A stretch of DNA of 64,000 bases from contig NC_091747.1 in NCBI RefSeq assembly GCF_043380555.1, positions 75,831,504-75,895,503 of the forward strand. The letters are read 5' to 3'. The notes below the pieces were generated by a model. The model was not told the DNA's origin. It saw only the letters and a list, made by a program, of their open reading frames with translations, and searched no databases. Source of the stretch: Nothobranchius furzeri (lineage: Eukaryota > Chordata > Actinopteri > Cyprinodontiformes > Nothobranchiidae). Position 1 is the first letter of the stretch, and every line of letters begins with the position of its first letter. A program made the translations under genes and the position numbers. Of this stretch, positions 48,945-60,330 are shown piece after piece.

Positions 48945-49148
48945 TACCTGATATGAAGTGGTCGCTGCATAAGCGAAAACCTTTACTCTCGGGATCCCAC
49001 AGCTTCATTTCAGCCCGGTCACTAGTGCGTTTTATTACAATGATCCAACGTTTGCGGCACTAAGGATCTTGGGGAATCCTTTAGATGGCTCATTCCTTAT
49101 GTCGTCCGCGTCTGTTCTGCATCCTGGGGCACAACAGGAATCTACCAT
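48945..49148 (-). pseudogene. THAP zinc-finger domain relic
   Basis: The - strand from ATG at 49148 reads MVDSCCAPGC, the expected N-terminal Cys pair. After one frameshift it gives WIIVIKRTS and GFRLCSDHFISG, the C-x2-H ligands of the THAP (C2CH) domain. A GTACTT donor-like site follows. THAP domains are DNA-binding modules of P-element-like and other DNA transposons. The frameshift makes this a relic. Confidence 0.6.
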
Positions 49149-49679
49149 ATTTCCCGTTTGAGTTTTCTGACAATAACAAATAGTCCAGCTGCCGGCTTCT
49201 GCATGCCAATATGGCGCCGTTTCGATTTGAACTGTTGCATGCTGGGAGAAGTGACGTCAACTCCCGGAGCTCTGTACCTCTGTAACCTGATAAGGCCCCG
49301 CCTTCTCCTCCATCCTTTGCTGAATAAAGCCCCTGGGAAACTGAGGAGATGGGGGAGTAACGTGGGGGACAAGCTCGGAGGAGGTTCCTCTGCGTTAACT
49401 CTCCATTATTTTGGGGACTCAGGGTAAAATGTCTTCCTTGTTGTCATGAGTGTTATTTCAGGTTCCAGGGTTATTACCCCACATTTAATTACCTAACATT
49501 TTGGTGGAGAATGCGGGCATGCAGAGCTGGTGAGCTGAAGGCTTTCCCCAGGAGCAGAGGGGGCCTGGTTAGCTCCATGGAGGGGGTTTCTGCACCCAGC
49601 TCTCGCATGACGATTCATGGACATTACGAATAATCTACTCTCTCTCTCTGTGTGTGTCGTCCTTTAAGGTAATATGGGA

Positions 49680-50024
49680 TAAATCAAAAATTACCTATCA
49701 TAAACTAAATGGGGAAAGAACTTTAGCGCGGGGAAGATAAACCATAATCTATAAAACACTAAATAACTAAACCTAAAGACTAAGGGCAAAAGATAAACAA
49801 CTAATGACTGGAGTGGTGAGGAGGGCTAATACAAACTAATAGGGAGTGACTAGGAGGAAATGAGGGAAGCCTAGAGGGAGCTGGAGAACACAAGGAGACA
49901 CATGAGGAGAACCTGGAGAGGGCTGGGGAAGCATAGGGACACACACAGCACAAGGGAACACATGAGGGGAATGCAGAGAACGAACAGGAGAGGGCTGGGG
50001 ACCAAGGGGACACAGAACATGACA
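49680..50024 (-). mobile_element. LTR 5' part (U3), minus strand
   Basis: The right end reads CACAGAACATGACA, identical to the right end of the LTR at 30454. Read on the - strand it begins TGTCATGTTCTGTG. No TATA/poly(A) half adjoins it. Confidence 0.5.
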
Positions 50025-50179
50025 TGTTTCTAAGTGGGCTATTGACACAACGTTTCTGCCAGATGTTGCCACCAAGCAAAATGTTCAATTCATACAAAAA
50101 CATCTGAACATTTAGGTATACAAGGAGAGTCATAATAAATAAAATGAAATGACACAAGGAAAAATTACTGAACACTTTT

Positions 50180-50860
50180 AATACTTTGTAGAAAAGCCTT
50201 TGTTATGATTATAGCTTCTAGATGCCTATGGAGATATGGAGAGACCAGACGCTTGCTTTGCTCAGGAGTGATTCTTCCACTCAGTCTTTAAATCTTGAAG
50301 GTTCATTGGACCTCTTCCAGAGATTTTCTTTGGGATGTAGGTGATGGGACAGACTGAGCCATTCAAGCAACTTGATTTTCTGTCTTGGACACCTATTCAT
50401 TGATCCTAGGCCTTGTGTTTAGGTGTCTTGCTGAAATGTCCACCCTCATTTCCTTTTCAGCTTTCTGGTAGATGGCAGCAGATCTTTATCCAGGATGTCT
50501 CAGTACATTCCTCCATTGATCCTGCCTTCAGCAACATGAAGTCTGCCAGTAAACCTTGCTGAAAAGCAAGCATTGCTTGTAGTTTTCTTTGAAGCATCAG
50601 TACCTGCTGATGCAAGGTCTTCCTGAAGTTCTGCCCAAGTGATTCTTGGCTCTTGGAGAACTCTCTCGATTATTTTTTGGACTCCTCAGACAGGAATCGT
50701 ACATGGAGCACCTGTGGCCAGTTTATGCTTTTCATTTCTTGAAAATGGCCCCCACAGTGCTCACAAGAACGTTCAGCATTCTGGAAATGTGCCCATACCC
50801 ATTGCCATCAGAAGGCTTTTCAATAATAAGATCACAAAGTTCTTTGCTTTTACCCATCAT
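50180..50860 (-). pseudogene. Degenerate Tc1-like transposase
   Basis: On the - strand from 50860, MMGKSKELCDLI leads to a STVGAIFKK block and then EPRITWAELQEDLASAGTDASKKT, recognisable as the N-terminal HTH and linker of a Tc1 transposase. Further on, 50500-50180 has broken remnants of the catalytic domain. Several frameshifts and stops occur. No terminal repeats were identified. Confidence 0.6.
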
Positions 50861-50917
50861 GAAGCCTTTCTGTGTGCCTCTTTCTTCTTTGTTCGAATCG
50901 GCCGGCTGGACGCCTAA

Positions 50918-51668
50918 AGCCGGGCGTACACTGTGCGACTTTTTCACTCATAGCACTCAGCTTCAGCTCAAACTGTACGACTTCCTTGCAGGGCAGATCT
51001 CACGAGTCATGTGCTTACACTGCACGACCCAGTTCTTGGATGCGATCTGACTGCTCACACTGTACGTCTGGTAGCAACACGTCGGACCTAAAAATATGCT
51101 AAAAATAGCAGTTTTTACACAGCACATCAGACTTTTTTGTCTTGTCTTGCCTGCTGTCCTTCGGGAGTGCTGTAGGAGGACACACAGGGATTTAAGGGGG
51201 TTGGATGAGGAAAACGAAATAAAGAAAGTAAATCTGTGTTTTGTGATCAGTTTAATTTGACATGAACACGACAAACATGCTTTCTTGAAAATCTTTGAGT
51301 AAAAAAAAACGTGTAGAAATTAAAACGAACAACGTGTGTTATTTGGGAAATAGCGAGCGAGCAGTGTTGATGCAGGATTGCGCATGCGCCGTGAGCGGTT
51401 CTGATACTTTTTGGGTCGCAGCTGCTCGCAGCACCACTTCAACAGTGCTATACCCTCACGAGGGACGAGCAAAATATTAAACACGCCAGAAGTTTGTGCG
51501 AGCTCACGATTGCTGATCGGTAGCTGGTCACATGGTGTTAATCGCCTCTCGTAACCCCCTGTACACTACACGACGCTCGGCACAAAACTCACCCCGATCT
51601 TGTGGATTCTCGCACGAGTGGAAAATCGGCTCAAAAAAGTGAAAAAGTCGCACAGTGTACACCCGGCT
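50918..51668. mobile_element. Harbinger-type MITE, 751 bp
   Basis: The left end is AGCCGGGCGTACACTGTGCG; the right end in reverse is AGCCGGGTGTACACTGTGCG, continuing into ACTTTTTCACT on both sides. TAA flanks it at 50915-50917 and 51669-51671, a 3-bp target duplication of PIF/Harbinger type. Related sequence such as CACTGTACG recurs inside the left half. No transposase is visible. Confidence 0.85.
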
Positions 51669-51671
51669 TAA

Positions 51672-53030
51672 CAGACACATTGCTGCCACAACAATGACTG
51701 CATAGCACCAAGTCCCCTTCAAATTCTGCCATACACCCAACCTTGCGCAGAAAGCCCAACAACGCCTTCACCCCCACCAGTCCTCTGTCTCCAATAAAGT
51801 TCTCAAACTGAATACAGACACACCAAGGGCCACCAAAGGTATAAAAAAAAGAACCTCTTTCTTCGGCATATCACCAGTAGCACAGAAGCCCATGGCTCAC
51901 AGTTTCCAACTCCCACAGTCACAAATCCATTCGGGTGCTTCCCTACTAAAACCAGCCAACCCCGTAGACCACTATTGCCCAACCTCAACTGGGTCAAGAC
52001 CACAGAGTTCCCCCTCCCACAAGCAAAGACCTGCCGGCGACCACCCACAGCTCACCGCAGCTCATAAAAACCCCTACCCATCACCCCCGCATCCCAGGAA
52101 GTCTGCCACATTCCCATGGCCTCTCAACCAGTTTCATAGCAGCTCTTTGGTTGGCCAAACATCACTTCCAACCCCACTTCAGCTACCCTAGGGCACCTTT
52201 GGCCACTGCGTCCACCCAGTCATATACTTTGAGATTTATGTTTGTAAAAGTTTGTAATTAGCATGGCTACAAACTAGAAATCGGCATGTCGCATATGTGA
52301 GGTCACCACATAATCTCCTTTCCCCAAAGTAGCTGCTACTTACCAAATGACCACATTTATGGTGGTTCTTTCCTCCAGTGGGAAGTTTCCTGAACTTACA
52401 GCTGTGTTCTCTCAGTTTTCTCCGTGTCTGGCTAGATGACATCACTTTCGTGAAGCGCATTTGTAGTCCTAGACTTATTTTCACACAAAACCTAAAATTG
52501 CGTTTCCCCCTGTTAGAAAATAAGTGCGTTCTTGGTATCAAAATGTGTCTTTAAAATTCAAGGACATCATATGTGAAATCCATGGCACAAAATAAGCGGA
52601 ATTAGAAAAATAGCATTTTTAGACCCATCGACTTGCATTCGTTTTTTCGTTCTTCCGGGGATCCATGATGTGGAAGTGACTTCGGCTCCCTATACTTAGA
52701 GCCTGTCCTAGATAGAGCTTCCAGCGTAGTCACCGAGTTCGAACAGATGACAGAGCCCGCCAGCAAACAGTCCCCCACCAAACGCAAGGCACACAGCAAT
52801 ACTACCTATTCGGTTGTAAATACCAAACACCCATCCCGAATCTGGCATTCGTATTTATAGCCAAAGAGAGGGACCACCAAACCCACCGCCACTGGATCCT
52901 TGGAGCGGCCACACCTGGTCACCAAGCCCCGCCTATCTGCCTCCTGGATAATGAGAAGCCATTACAGGCCATTGATTAGGCCTAAAACAGCTGATATCAA
53001 TTAGTAGTGCCAGGGGGCGTGGTGACAGAT
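51672..53030 (-). other. Repeat-like sequence, possible LTR remains
   Basis: Strongly strand-biased sequence (C-rich on +) at 51680-52200. On the - strand from 53028, TGTCACCACGCCCCCTGGCA is followed by a TATA-like CTATAAATACG near 52860, which resembles the start of an LTR U3 and promoter. No matching end or target duplication was found, and no coding domain was recognised. Confidence 0.3.
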
Positions 53031-54720
53031 TTCAGGTCATCTCCTGGATTTCTCTGCCACTTAGCTCCTTGTTATCTTCACGTGTTTAATACTTTTCCCC
53101 TGTGTCTTTTCACTTTATTACACATAACTCATTTTATGGACTTAAAGGCCTTTGCATGAATTACATACAAGCATTGATATTGACATGTGGTGGAAACTTT
53201 ACGTCAATAGCTCACTTAGAAATACCCTCACTGGTAAAAGGGCTGAAGTGTCAAATGTCTATTTTCCTTACAAGAACAAATTAATTAGAGCAACAGGAAA
53301 AAGCATACGACTTCATACAAACTGTCATATATTTTTATATGTAGGTTTTTTTTACATCTTATGAGTTGTTCTCATGTAAAGGATCAATCCTCTATGAAAC
53401 AATGGGGGATTAAGCAAATTATTTATGTCATATTTTGATTGGTAGTCAGACAAAAGGCCAGTAGGACTCTGGAAAATCAGTAAAGCATAAACTCAGTATT
53501 ACTGGTTGGCAGAATAAAGCAGAGCAAGTCCAAAGTCCTAGACGCTGTTTTTCCTTTTCCTTGTCAGAGCGATTGTTTTCTCCAACACACTGAAGTGGAT
53601 CCACAAAAGAGGACACTGAAGCAGACACAGAAATTGCATGGAGCACAATCCAAAACAAATCACCGAACCAGGAATAAAACCAGACTGCGATACACGAAGG
53701 TCACTCAGCAGGCCAGGTCTCTCTCTCCAGGACAGAGGAGCAGGCTGGGGGTACTCACAGACCTTCATATATGAAGTGAGGAAGAAGAGGGTGACAAGTG
53801 CGGTGTAGTTTAGTCCAGATTTGAAAACCTCTACATTTTATTTCAGTCAAAAAAGGGAAAACAACCCACAGCTGAAGCCACACGTGAACCATATCGAACA
53901 AACAGAAAGCTGCAGCCAAAGCCGCACGCTGAACACTTTGCATCCAACACATGGGGACTGCCTAAATTTACCTCCATATAGGCTGAAATACCACGAGTCC
54001 GGCCGTGTTTTGGGCTGCTGGTTGGCGTTTGTAAACCGTGGCCATGCCTTGGATGGGTCCAGAACCAGGGCCCTGTTGGATCTGCATTTAGCCACTGACT
54101 GCGGTTCAACTGGGACTCTGCAACACTCTAATTAAGCCCTGTCGCATAATGAGGTTCACTGCTGTTCCCTGTCTGCCGATTAGTAGCTTGCGGTGGCCTC
54201 AGGCTGTAGTTTGGGGTTTGTGGGGGTGGGGGATCACATCTGGGACAAAAAGTCTTCCAACATAACAGCAAAGGCACAAGTTTGATGTGAAAAATGCCCA
54301 CCCTGATTAAAATCCAATTACATTTTCAGGGTATTTTATAGAAATCTTGTAACTCTGCCATCCAGTGACCGTTGCATTATTTATACCTCGGAGATGAGGA
54401 GTGAGGTTCCAGAAGAATTTGAAGGGGGAGCAGACGACTGGCAAACAAAACAAGGATAAAATGATTGGTTTGACCACAGAGAATAATTGGCGGGAGGAAA
54501 AAGATGCCATGCATGTTGCCAAGTGTTTTAGGATCTTTTAAAAGTTAACTGGACATGCATCTGCTGGTTTGTACACCCCTATAAACGCCAAAGGTAGATT
54601 ATTGAGTGTTTTCTGAGGGAGAAGACTCTTTTTGTGGATGCTTTAGGGGGAATCCCCGAGGTCTGAAGTTCATTTCCACTTTTGACCCCAATCATCACAA
54701 GAATTCCAACATACAGGTGT
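53031..54720. other. Intergenic upstream of OC2, nothing recognised
   Basis: No conserved exon was found. Several open frames on both strands overlap and resemble no family. Confidence 0.35.
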
Positions 54721-54724
54721 ACAG

Positions 54725-54730
54725 ACCACA
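54725..54730 (+). promoter_or_regulatory. Candidate RUNX2 (OSE2) site upstream of OC2
   Basis: ACCACA, the core RUNX motif used in osteocalcin promoters, lies about 200 bp upstream of the TATA box. A CCAAT box is at 54874-54878. A six-base match alone is weak. Confidence 0.3.
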
Positions 54731-54924
54731 CACTGTACAAAGTCAAATGACTGGAATGTTTGAGGCTGTGTACACGGAAGGAGGTTCTGGACCCAGTGCC
54801 AGCAACTGCGTGGGTGTTTGTAGGAGCTTTAAACAACAAGAGGAAGCGGAAACGTTGACATTTGATTCTCCAACCAATCAGAGGTCATGTATGGGTCTGG
54901 TCTGCCAACAGAGCCGGGACACGG

Positions 54925-54931
54925 TATATAT
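54925..54931 (+). promoter_or_regulatory. TATA box of the osteocalcin gene
   Basis: TATATAT lies 107 bp upstream of the start codon, placing transcription start near 54955 and giving a 5'UTR of about 77 bp. Confidence 0.65.
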
Positions 54932-55031
54932 TGACCCTGGATTAAGGCTGAGAAACAGAACGAGATCCTCGAAGGAAAGCAAAGAAACAAGAAGCCGATC
55001 GTCTGCGAGGAGAAACCAACAACAAGACATC

Positions 55032-55901
55032 ATGAAGTCTCTGGCTCTGCTCTCCATTTGCGCTCTTCTCTCAGTCTGCTGGTCCATGGGAGGTGAGGAA
55101 AAACTCTCATCATCTGTTTAAACCCACATGTTTATTAAACACCTTAAAATGTTCCTTTCTTTCTCCATCAGCTGTGGAACCTGAGGTTATTGTGGACCTT
55201 GCTGCTGACCCCGCTGCTGACCCCGCCGCTGACCCCGCCGCTGCACCAGATTCACCTTCCTCTTCCTCCTCCGAGTCCAGTTCAGCTTCATCCTCTGCTT
55301 CTGACTCTTCAGCATCTGATTCCAACTCCAGCTCAGACTCCTCAGCCTCTGATTCAGCCTCGGAGTCATCAGAGTCCTCTGAGTCCTCTGAGTCTTCTCA
55401 GTCGTCCGAATCATCCGAGTCCTCCTCCACCGAGTCTTCTGAATCCTCTTCAGCCTCTGACTCTGCCGCCTCTTCTTCTTCATCTTCCTCATCTTCATCA
55501 GAGTCAGCCAGCGCTGAAGGTATTGCAGCTTTTTTTTTAAAAAGACATTTTCTGTTGGTGCACAGAAAGAAAACAGTTTCATCTCTTCTACTTTAGTTTC
55601 TCATGTGGTGACGAAGAGAGACCTGGCCTCTGTCCTCCTGAGGAGAAGACGAGCTGCTTCAGGAGGAATCCTGAGCCCTCTGCAGCTGGAAAGGTACAAT
55701 ATTGAGTCCTACCCAGTAAATATTGCGTTATTTTGGTGCACACAAAAATAAAAGTGTGAATCTGAGTTACATGGTCCCTCTTTCCTTCTGTCCTGCAGCC
55801 TGAGGGAGGTGTGTGAGCTGAACGAAGCCTGCGATGACATGGCCGACACTGAAGGCATCGTCGCAGCATACACTGCTTACTACGGGCCCGTTCCTTTCTA
55901 A
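55032..55901 (+). CDS. oc2: Osteocalcin 2 (OC2-type bone Gla protein precursor)
   Basis: Osteocalcin is a secreted vitamin K-dependent bone-matrix protein whose gamma-carboxyglutamates bind hydroxyapatite calcium. Four exons, 55032-55092, 55172-55519, 55597-55693 and 55799-55901, are GT-AG and in phase, giving 202 residues. Residues 1-20 are the signal peptide region (MKSLALLSICALLSVCWSMG). Exon 2 (about residues 21-136) is a low-complexity acidic region: ADPAADPAA repeats, then long Ser/Glu/Asp runs with many S-x-E sites suited to Fam20C-type phosphorylation. A furin-like RRRR at 152-155 precedes the 47-residue mature peptide. That peptide has candidate Gla residues E168, E172 and E175, a C174-C180 disulfide, and the conserved end AAYTAYYGPVPF. 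The usual bone OC1 propeptide is short, so this is the teleost OC2 form. Poly(A) AATAAA is at 56316. Confidence 0.95.
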
Positions 55902-56315
55902 GTCCTCCTTCAGACATTTGTGGACAGTTTTGTTTTTTAAATACATTTAGGAATAATAATGCAACAACTGATCTAATATAAAAGATGAACAACGAAAAAG
56001 AGTTTATTAGCTGCAGATTGTTGCACACGTGTCTTGTGGTACCGAATGTAAACGTCTCCTCCAGGCTTTCAGAGAAGAGGAAACTCAAGCCTGTGGACAT
56101 TGTAGAACCCATAGAAACGTAAATGATTCTTGTCTACCTGCAGAATATTATAATGAATGGTGCTAAAAGAGCTAATGTATTGTTTACTAATGTTTTTCTA
56201 GTGTGCTTTATTTTGAGTAGATGATGTAGTGATGAGCTGACTGTGGTTGTGTGTAGTTTGTGTAAAACCCATCAGCTAACTGTAATGACCACCAATTGCC
56301 TCTGGGTTTGATGAG

Positions 56316-56321
56316 AATAAA
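56316..56321 (+). terminator. OC2 poly(A) signal
   Basis: AATAAA lies 415 bp past the stop codon, and a T/GT-rich stretch follows. Confidence 0.65.
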
Positions 56322-56597
56322 TTATTTTGTTTTGTCAAATTGCTGTGCTGTCCTCGATGGAAAATGAGTTTCTGAGAAGAACATATTCATATGTTAGCAT
56401 GACAAACATCTGGAAACATCTGCGTCATAAACACACCGTGAAGATTTATGTTTACAGCCTGGTATCACGGTCTAAGGGCATTAATACTTCAAATACCTGT
56501 TTGTTGATGCTTGAAACAATGGAGTGGACTTGGAACTGAAAGAAATTATACAATAGGACACTGGAAAAAAAAGTTAAATATATAAAATTAATGAATG

Positions 56598-57145
56598 CTT
56601 CTCCAGGTCAGCGATGAGGTCCTGCCTCAAGTGGAGGAGTTTATCTCAAGGTCTTGTACTTGAGCCGGAAGGCGAAGCTCTTGATTTACCGGTCGATCTG
56701 CACCCCTACCCTCACCTATGGTCACGAGCTTTGGGTAGTGGCCAAAAGAATGAGATAAAAGTGCCAGAAATTAGTTTTCTCCACAGGGCATCTGGGCTCT
56801 CCCTTAGATAGGGTGAGGAGCTCAGTAATCTGGGAGGTACTCAGAGTAGACCTGCTGCTTCTCCACATTTAGAGGAGCCAGCTAAGTTGGCTCGAGCATC
56901 TAGTTAGGAAAGCGTCCTGGACGCCTCCCTGATGAGGATTTGCAGGCATATCCAATTTGGAAGAGACCCAACTGAAGACCCAGGACACGCTGGAGGGACT
57001 ATGCCTCTCAGCTCGCCAGGGAACACCTTGTGATTCCTTGTAGGATCTGGCCCAAGTGGCTGGGGAGAGAAAAGTCTGGGCCTTACTGCTTAGGCTGCCG
57101 CCTCCATGCCCTGACCCTGGAAAAGCAGCTGATAATGGATAGAAA
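56598..57145 (+). mobile_element. RTE-like LINE ORF fragment, second copy
   Basis: It starts with the same CTTCTCCAGGTCAG... motif as the copy at 24809. It then carries a YPHLWSRALGSG-like block and an LGLSLR-like stretch in broken frames, followed by the GAGGAGCCAGCTAAGTTGGC block and the 3' end CCCTGACCCTGGAAAAGCAG near 57130. Internal deletions are evident against the first copy. Confidence 0.6.
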
Positions 57146-58321
57146 GACATTATCTGTTGGGAAAAAGACAATAAACTATAATAGAAAAAATTATATTTAA
57201 TTTAATTTAATTTAATTTAATTTAATACAAACAGGAACCTGGACATCGATGAAACTCCAGAATTGTGTGATGTGGTGATTTGGGGTTCCTAGTACTCGAT
57301 AGGCCACAACTTTATATATTTCCCTGTAAAGCACACCAGACCTGTCAAAACAAAAAGTGCCCCTATTTGTACAGCAATGAGTTGTTCATTTCTGCAGATT
57401 GTTGTGTGAACAAAATTACTGGTATTTATTCCATTGGTCATAATGTTTTGTCTGGTATGTGAGTTGAATACAGTTGTGTTAGTTATTCCAGTTATGATAA
57501 GGAGCTCATTTAGAAAACACAGGCAGTCAAAATGGTCAAACCCTGTGTCATTCGAGAAAACCTGTTCACACAAAAATCTGAAACTTTTAGACATACAGCT
57601 TGGATATCACTCTCGTTTTGTAAACATCTGATTCAAAGAGATGCAGAAAAAGGGCAGGAGGTCCCTGACCCAGAAAATATCTTTTTTTACTTGTGTATTC
57701 AACTCTTTGGGTTTATTTTACTTTACTAACACTGAAACCAACATTCTGGTGTATAGGGGGACTTCTTTCGTTGAGTTCATGATTTAAAATACCTTTTAGA
57801 TGGAGCACTGTTATGGTTTTCTTTCTTTGGTTTAGAATTGCTTAAAGACTTTTGGTGAATTGAGTAGAAATTCTATGAAATTGAAAACTATAATAGTTCC
57901 TGAAATAGTTTGTAATAGTCTCAAAACTGCTTAAACTTTTCAGATAATGGATGAATGAATGGTCTCAAACCACCAACAGATGGCAGTATAATTCCTTATT
58001 TCTGTCCATAAAAGGATTTAAATATGAAATAAAAATTTGAACACACGTTTTCTTCCCACCAATGATTTGGAGCCAGCCTGGCAAGCCATCCTATACATGT
58101 TATAAAGTCTGGCCACAACCCAGTTTGGGGTGGGATATGTGGTTGTTTTTAAAACCGCATTCAATTCAAAAATACTTTATTAATCCCAGAGGGAAATTGA
58201 TTGACACAGCAAATGATGTGACATACTCACTGCTACAGATGTCAGTCAATGGGGCAGTCCGCCATACGCTGTCGTAGAAGATCCAAATCCTTTTTCTAAA
58301 TGAAGGACTTAAGGACTTTTA
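57146..58321. other. Intergenic; short LINE tail at about 58155-58202
   Basis: No exon was recognised. A (TTTAA)n run lies at about 57195-57225. ATTCAATTCAAAAATACTTT, then ATTAATCCCAGAGGGAAATT, is the antisense 3' tail of a Rex1-like LINE. Confidence 0.4.
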
Positions 58322-59530
58322 CAGGTGTGGACAAATTTGTTGGGACCCCTAGAAAAGACTGAAAATGTCACCAAAAGGACATGGTAATTGAAGGTGTGTC
58401 CACTAATTAGCATCACAGGTGTCTACAGTCTTGTAATCAGTCAGTGGGTCTATATATAGGGCTCCAGGTAGTCACTGTGTTGTTTGGTGACATGGTGTGT
58501 ATCACACTCGACATGGACCAGAGGAAGTGATGGAAAGAGTCATCTCAGGAGATTAAAAAGACAAAAATAGACAAGCATGTTGAAGGTAAAGGCTATTAGA
58601 CCTTCTCCAAGCAGGTAAATGTTCCTGTGGCTTAAGTTGTACATATTATTCAGAAATTTAAGATCTATGGGACTGTAGCCAAGCTCCATGGACATAGTCG
58701 CAAGAGGAAGTATGATGACAAATCAAAGAGACGGATAATCAGAATGGTAACAAAAAGCCCAGAAAAATTCTAGAGATCCAAGGTGAACTTCAAGCTGGGC
58801 TTTAAATGTTTGTTGGTGCGATCGGATTCAATGATGGTGATGATGATGATCCATTGTTGTTTGAGTCAAAGTGGACTACATGGGAGACGACCAAGGAGGA
58901 CAACACTGTTCAAAACAAATCATAAAGTCAGACTGGAATATGCAAAATTACATGTCTACAAGCCACAAAGCTTCTGAGAGACTGTTCCATGGACAGATGA
59001 GACAAAGATGGAAAAATGAAGCTTATCAAGAAAAGAGCGCTGTCCCTACTGTGAAACATGGAGGAGGCTCTGTTATGTTCTGGGGCTGCTTTGCTGCATC
59101 TGACACGGGGTGTCTTGAATCTGTGGAAGGTACAATGAAACTTCAAGACTACCAAGGGCTTCTAGAGAGAAATGTGCTGGCCAGTGTCAGAAAGCTTGGT
59201 CTCAGTGGGAGGTCATGGGTCTTTCAACAGGACAATGACCCAAAACACACAGCTACACACACCCAAGAACGGCTAAGAGGAAAACATTGGACTGTTCTAA
59301 AGTGGCCTTCTGAGAGCCATGACATCAATCCAATTGAACATCTTTGGAAGGAGCTGAAGCATGCTGTCTGGAAAAGGTGCCCTTCAAACCTGAGACAGCT
59401 GTAGCAGTTTGTTCATGAGGAGTGGGCCAAAATACCTGCTGAGAGGTGCAGAAGTCTCACTGACAGTTACAGGAATCATTTGATTGCAGTGATTACCTCA
59501 AAAGGTTGTGCAACAATTTTTTTTTTTTTT
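58322..59530 (+). mobile_element. Second Tc1/mariner element, degenerate
   Basis: The left end CAGGTGTGGACAAATTTGTT follows a TA dinucleotide. The right end survives only as CAACAATTT...ACGTGTCC near 59510-59540. The transposase pseudogene fills most of it. This is a Tc1 family different from that in erp27. Confidence 0.7.
58513..59517 (+). pseudogene. Tc1-like transposase pseudogene
   Basis: The N-terminal third (58513-58870) is broken by stops and frameshifts (MDQRK stop). The region 58871-59404 is open and includes TVKHGGGSVMFWGCFAASDT, QQDNDPKHTATHT, and a motif in which NPIE survives (DINPIEHLWKELKHAVW). The first catalytic Asp (PWTDET) is in another frame. After a stop at 59402-59404, HEEWAKIPAERCRSLTDSYR continues in frame. 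Clearly non-functional. Confidence 0.85.
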
Positions 59531-59539
59531 ACGTGTCCT

Positions 59540-59930
59540 GTCTGGCTGTGAAGCAAGCAGAATTGATGTCTGAATGCTGGTGACAAGCCTTACAGATTTA
59601 TTCTCAGGTGGAGCATCAAAAATAAACAAAAATGAACAAGAGTCTGCTTCTAGACCTGCAGAAAAAAAGACAAAAAAAAACAAAGGGACACAAAAAAAAG
59701 GGACACAACAACAATACAACAAGATCTACCTATCACTGTGTCAACTTGATGAAAAGAAAAAATATATATATAATCAATATTGCTTAACTGAAGAATCACG
59801 ATAATAAATCACAACGCATTAAGTGCCCACCATAGTCTTAAGACCTGTGTTTAACGTGCCCAAGCCCATACTTTTGAGAGCACCATGTGAGCACCTGTGT
59901 GTGTACACGTGCTTGTTTATTTAAGGTTTT
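59540..59930. other. Non-coding; piece shared with 5888-5935
   Basis: GCTTCTAGACCTGCAGAAAA at about 59646 also occurs, nearly unchanged, at about 5909 in the rbfox2 intron, suggesting a shared unclassified repeat. Otherwise A-rich and without exons. Confidence 0.35.
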
Positions 59931-60330
59931 TCTATAGGAGCGCCCAACAGAGAGTGTGAGGGACCACAGATCCGCCCCCCAAAGATGCGCAGGAGACGGG
60001 GGGAGCTCCAAGTCCCAGAGATCCAGGCGCTGCCCCAGAACGCAGGAACCCCAAGGAGACTGCAACCAGGAAGGCCCCCGACCCCCTCGAGAGGCACAGA
60101 GGATCGCCCCGGGGGGCCACAACCAGCAGCCGGCAGAGTCCCCGGAGATATCAGCGGCAAGCCCACAGGCCCGCCCGCAGCCTCCCACCCCCTAGCCGGC
60201 CGAGCCCGGGACCCAGCGACCCGGGACCCAGGGGCGACCACCCCCGCCGGGGACCCAGCAGAGCCCAGGGACCCAGACCCCACCAGGCAGCCACCGGGAT
60301 CTAACAGGCAGATGCCAAAATCTTAAACCC
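59931..60330. repeat. GC-rich tract, unclassified repeat-like
   Basis: About 400 bp with strikingly high C/G content and repeated GGGACCCAG units near 60210-60275, in an otherwise AT-rich region. Open frames exist on both strands in several phases, as expected from stop-poor GC-rich DNA. None resembles a known protein. It may be part of a retroelement 5' region. Confidence 0.4.

Noticed and set aside
55110..55582. Antisense and shifted frames over OC2 exon 2
   Set aside because: Shadows of the Ser/acidic coding repeat; only the + frame continues into the Gla domain with correct splice phases.
58871..59404. Domesticated Tc1-derived host gene
   Set aside because: Upstream stops, frameshifts and an internal stop at 59402-59404 mark a dead transposase.
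59838..60326. Pro/Gly-rich open frames on both strands
   Set aside because: Stop-poor GC-rich DNA open in several phases; no domain, start context or splice structure.
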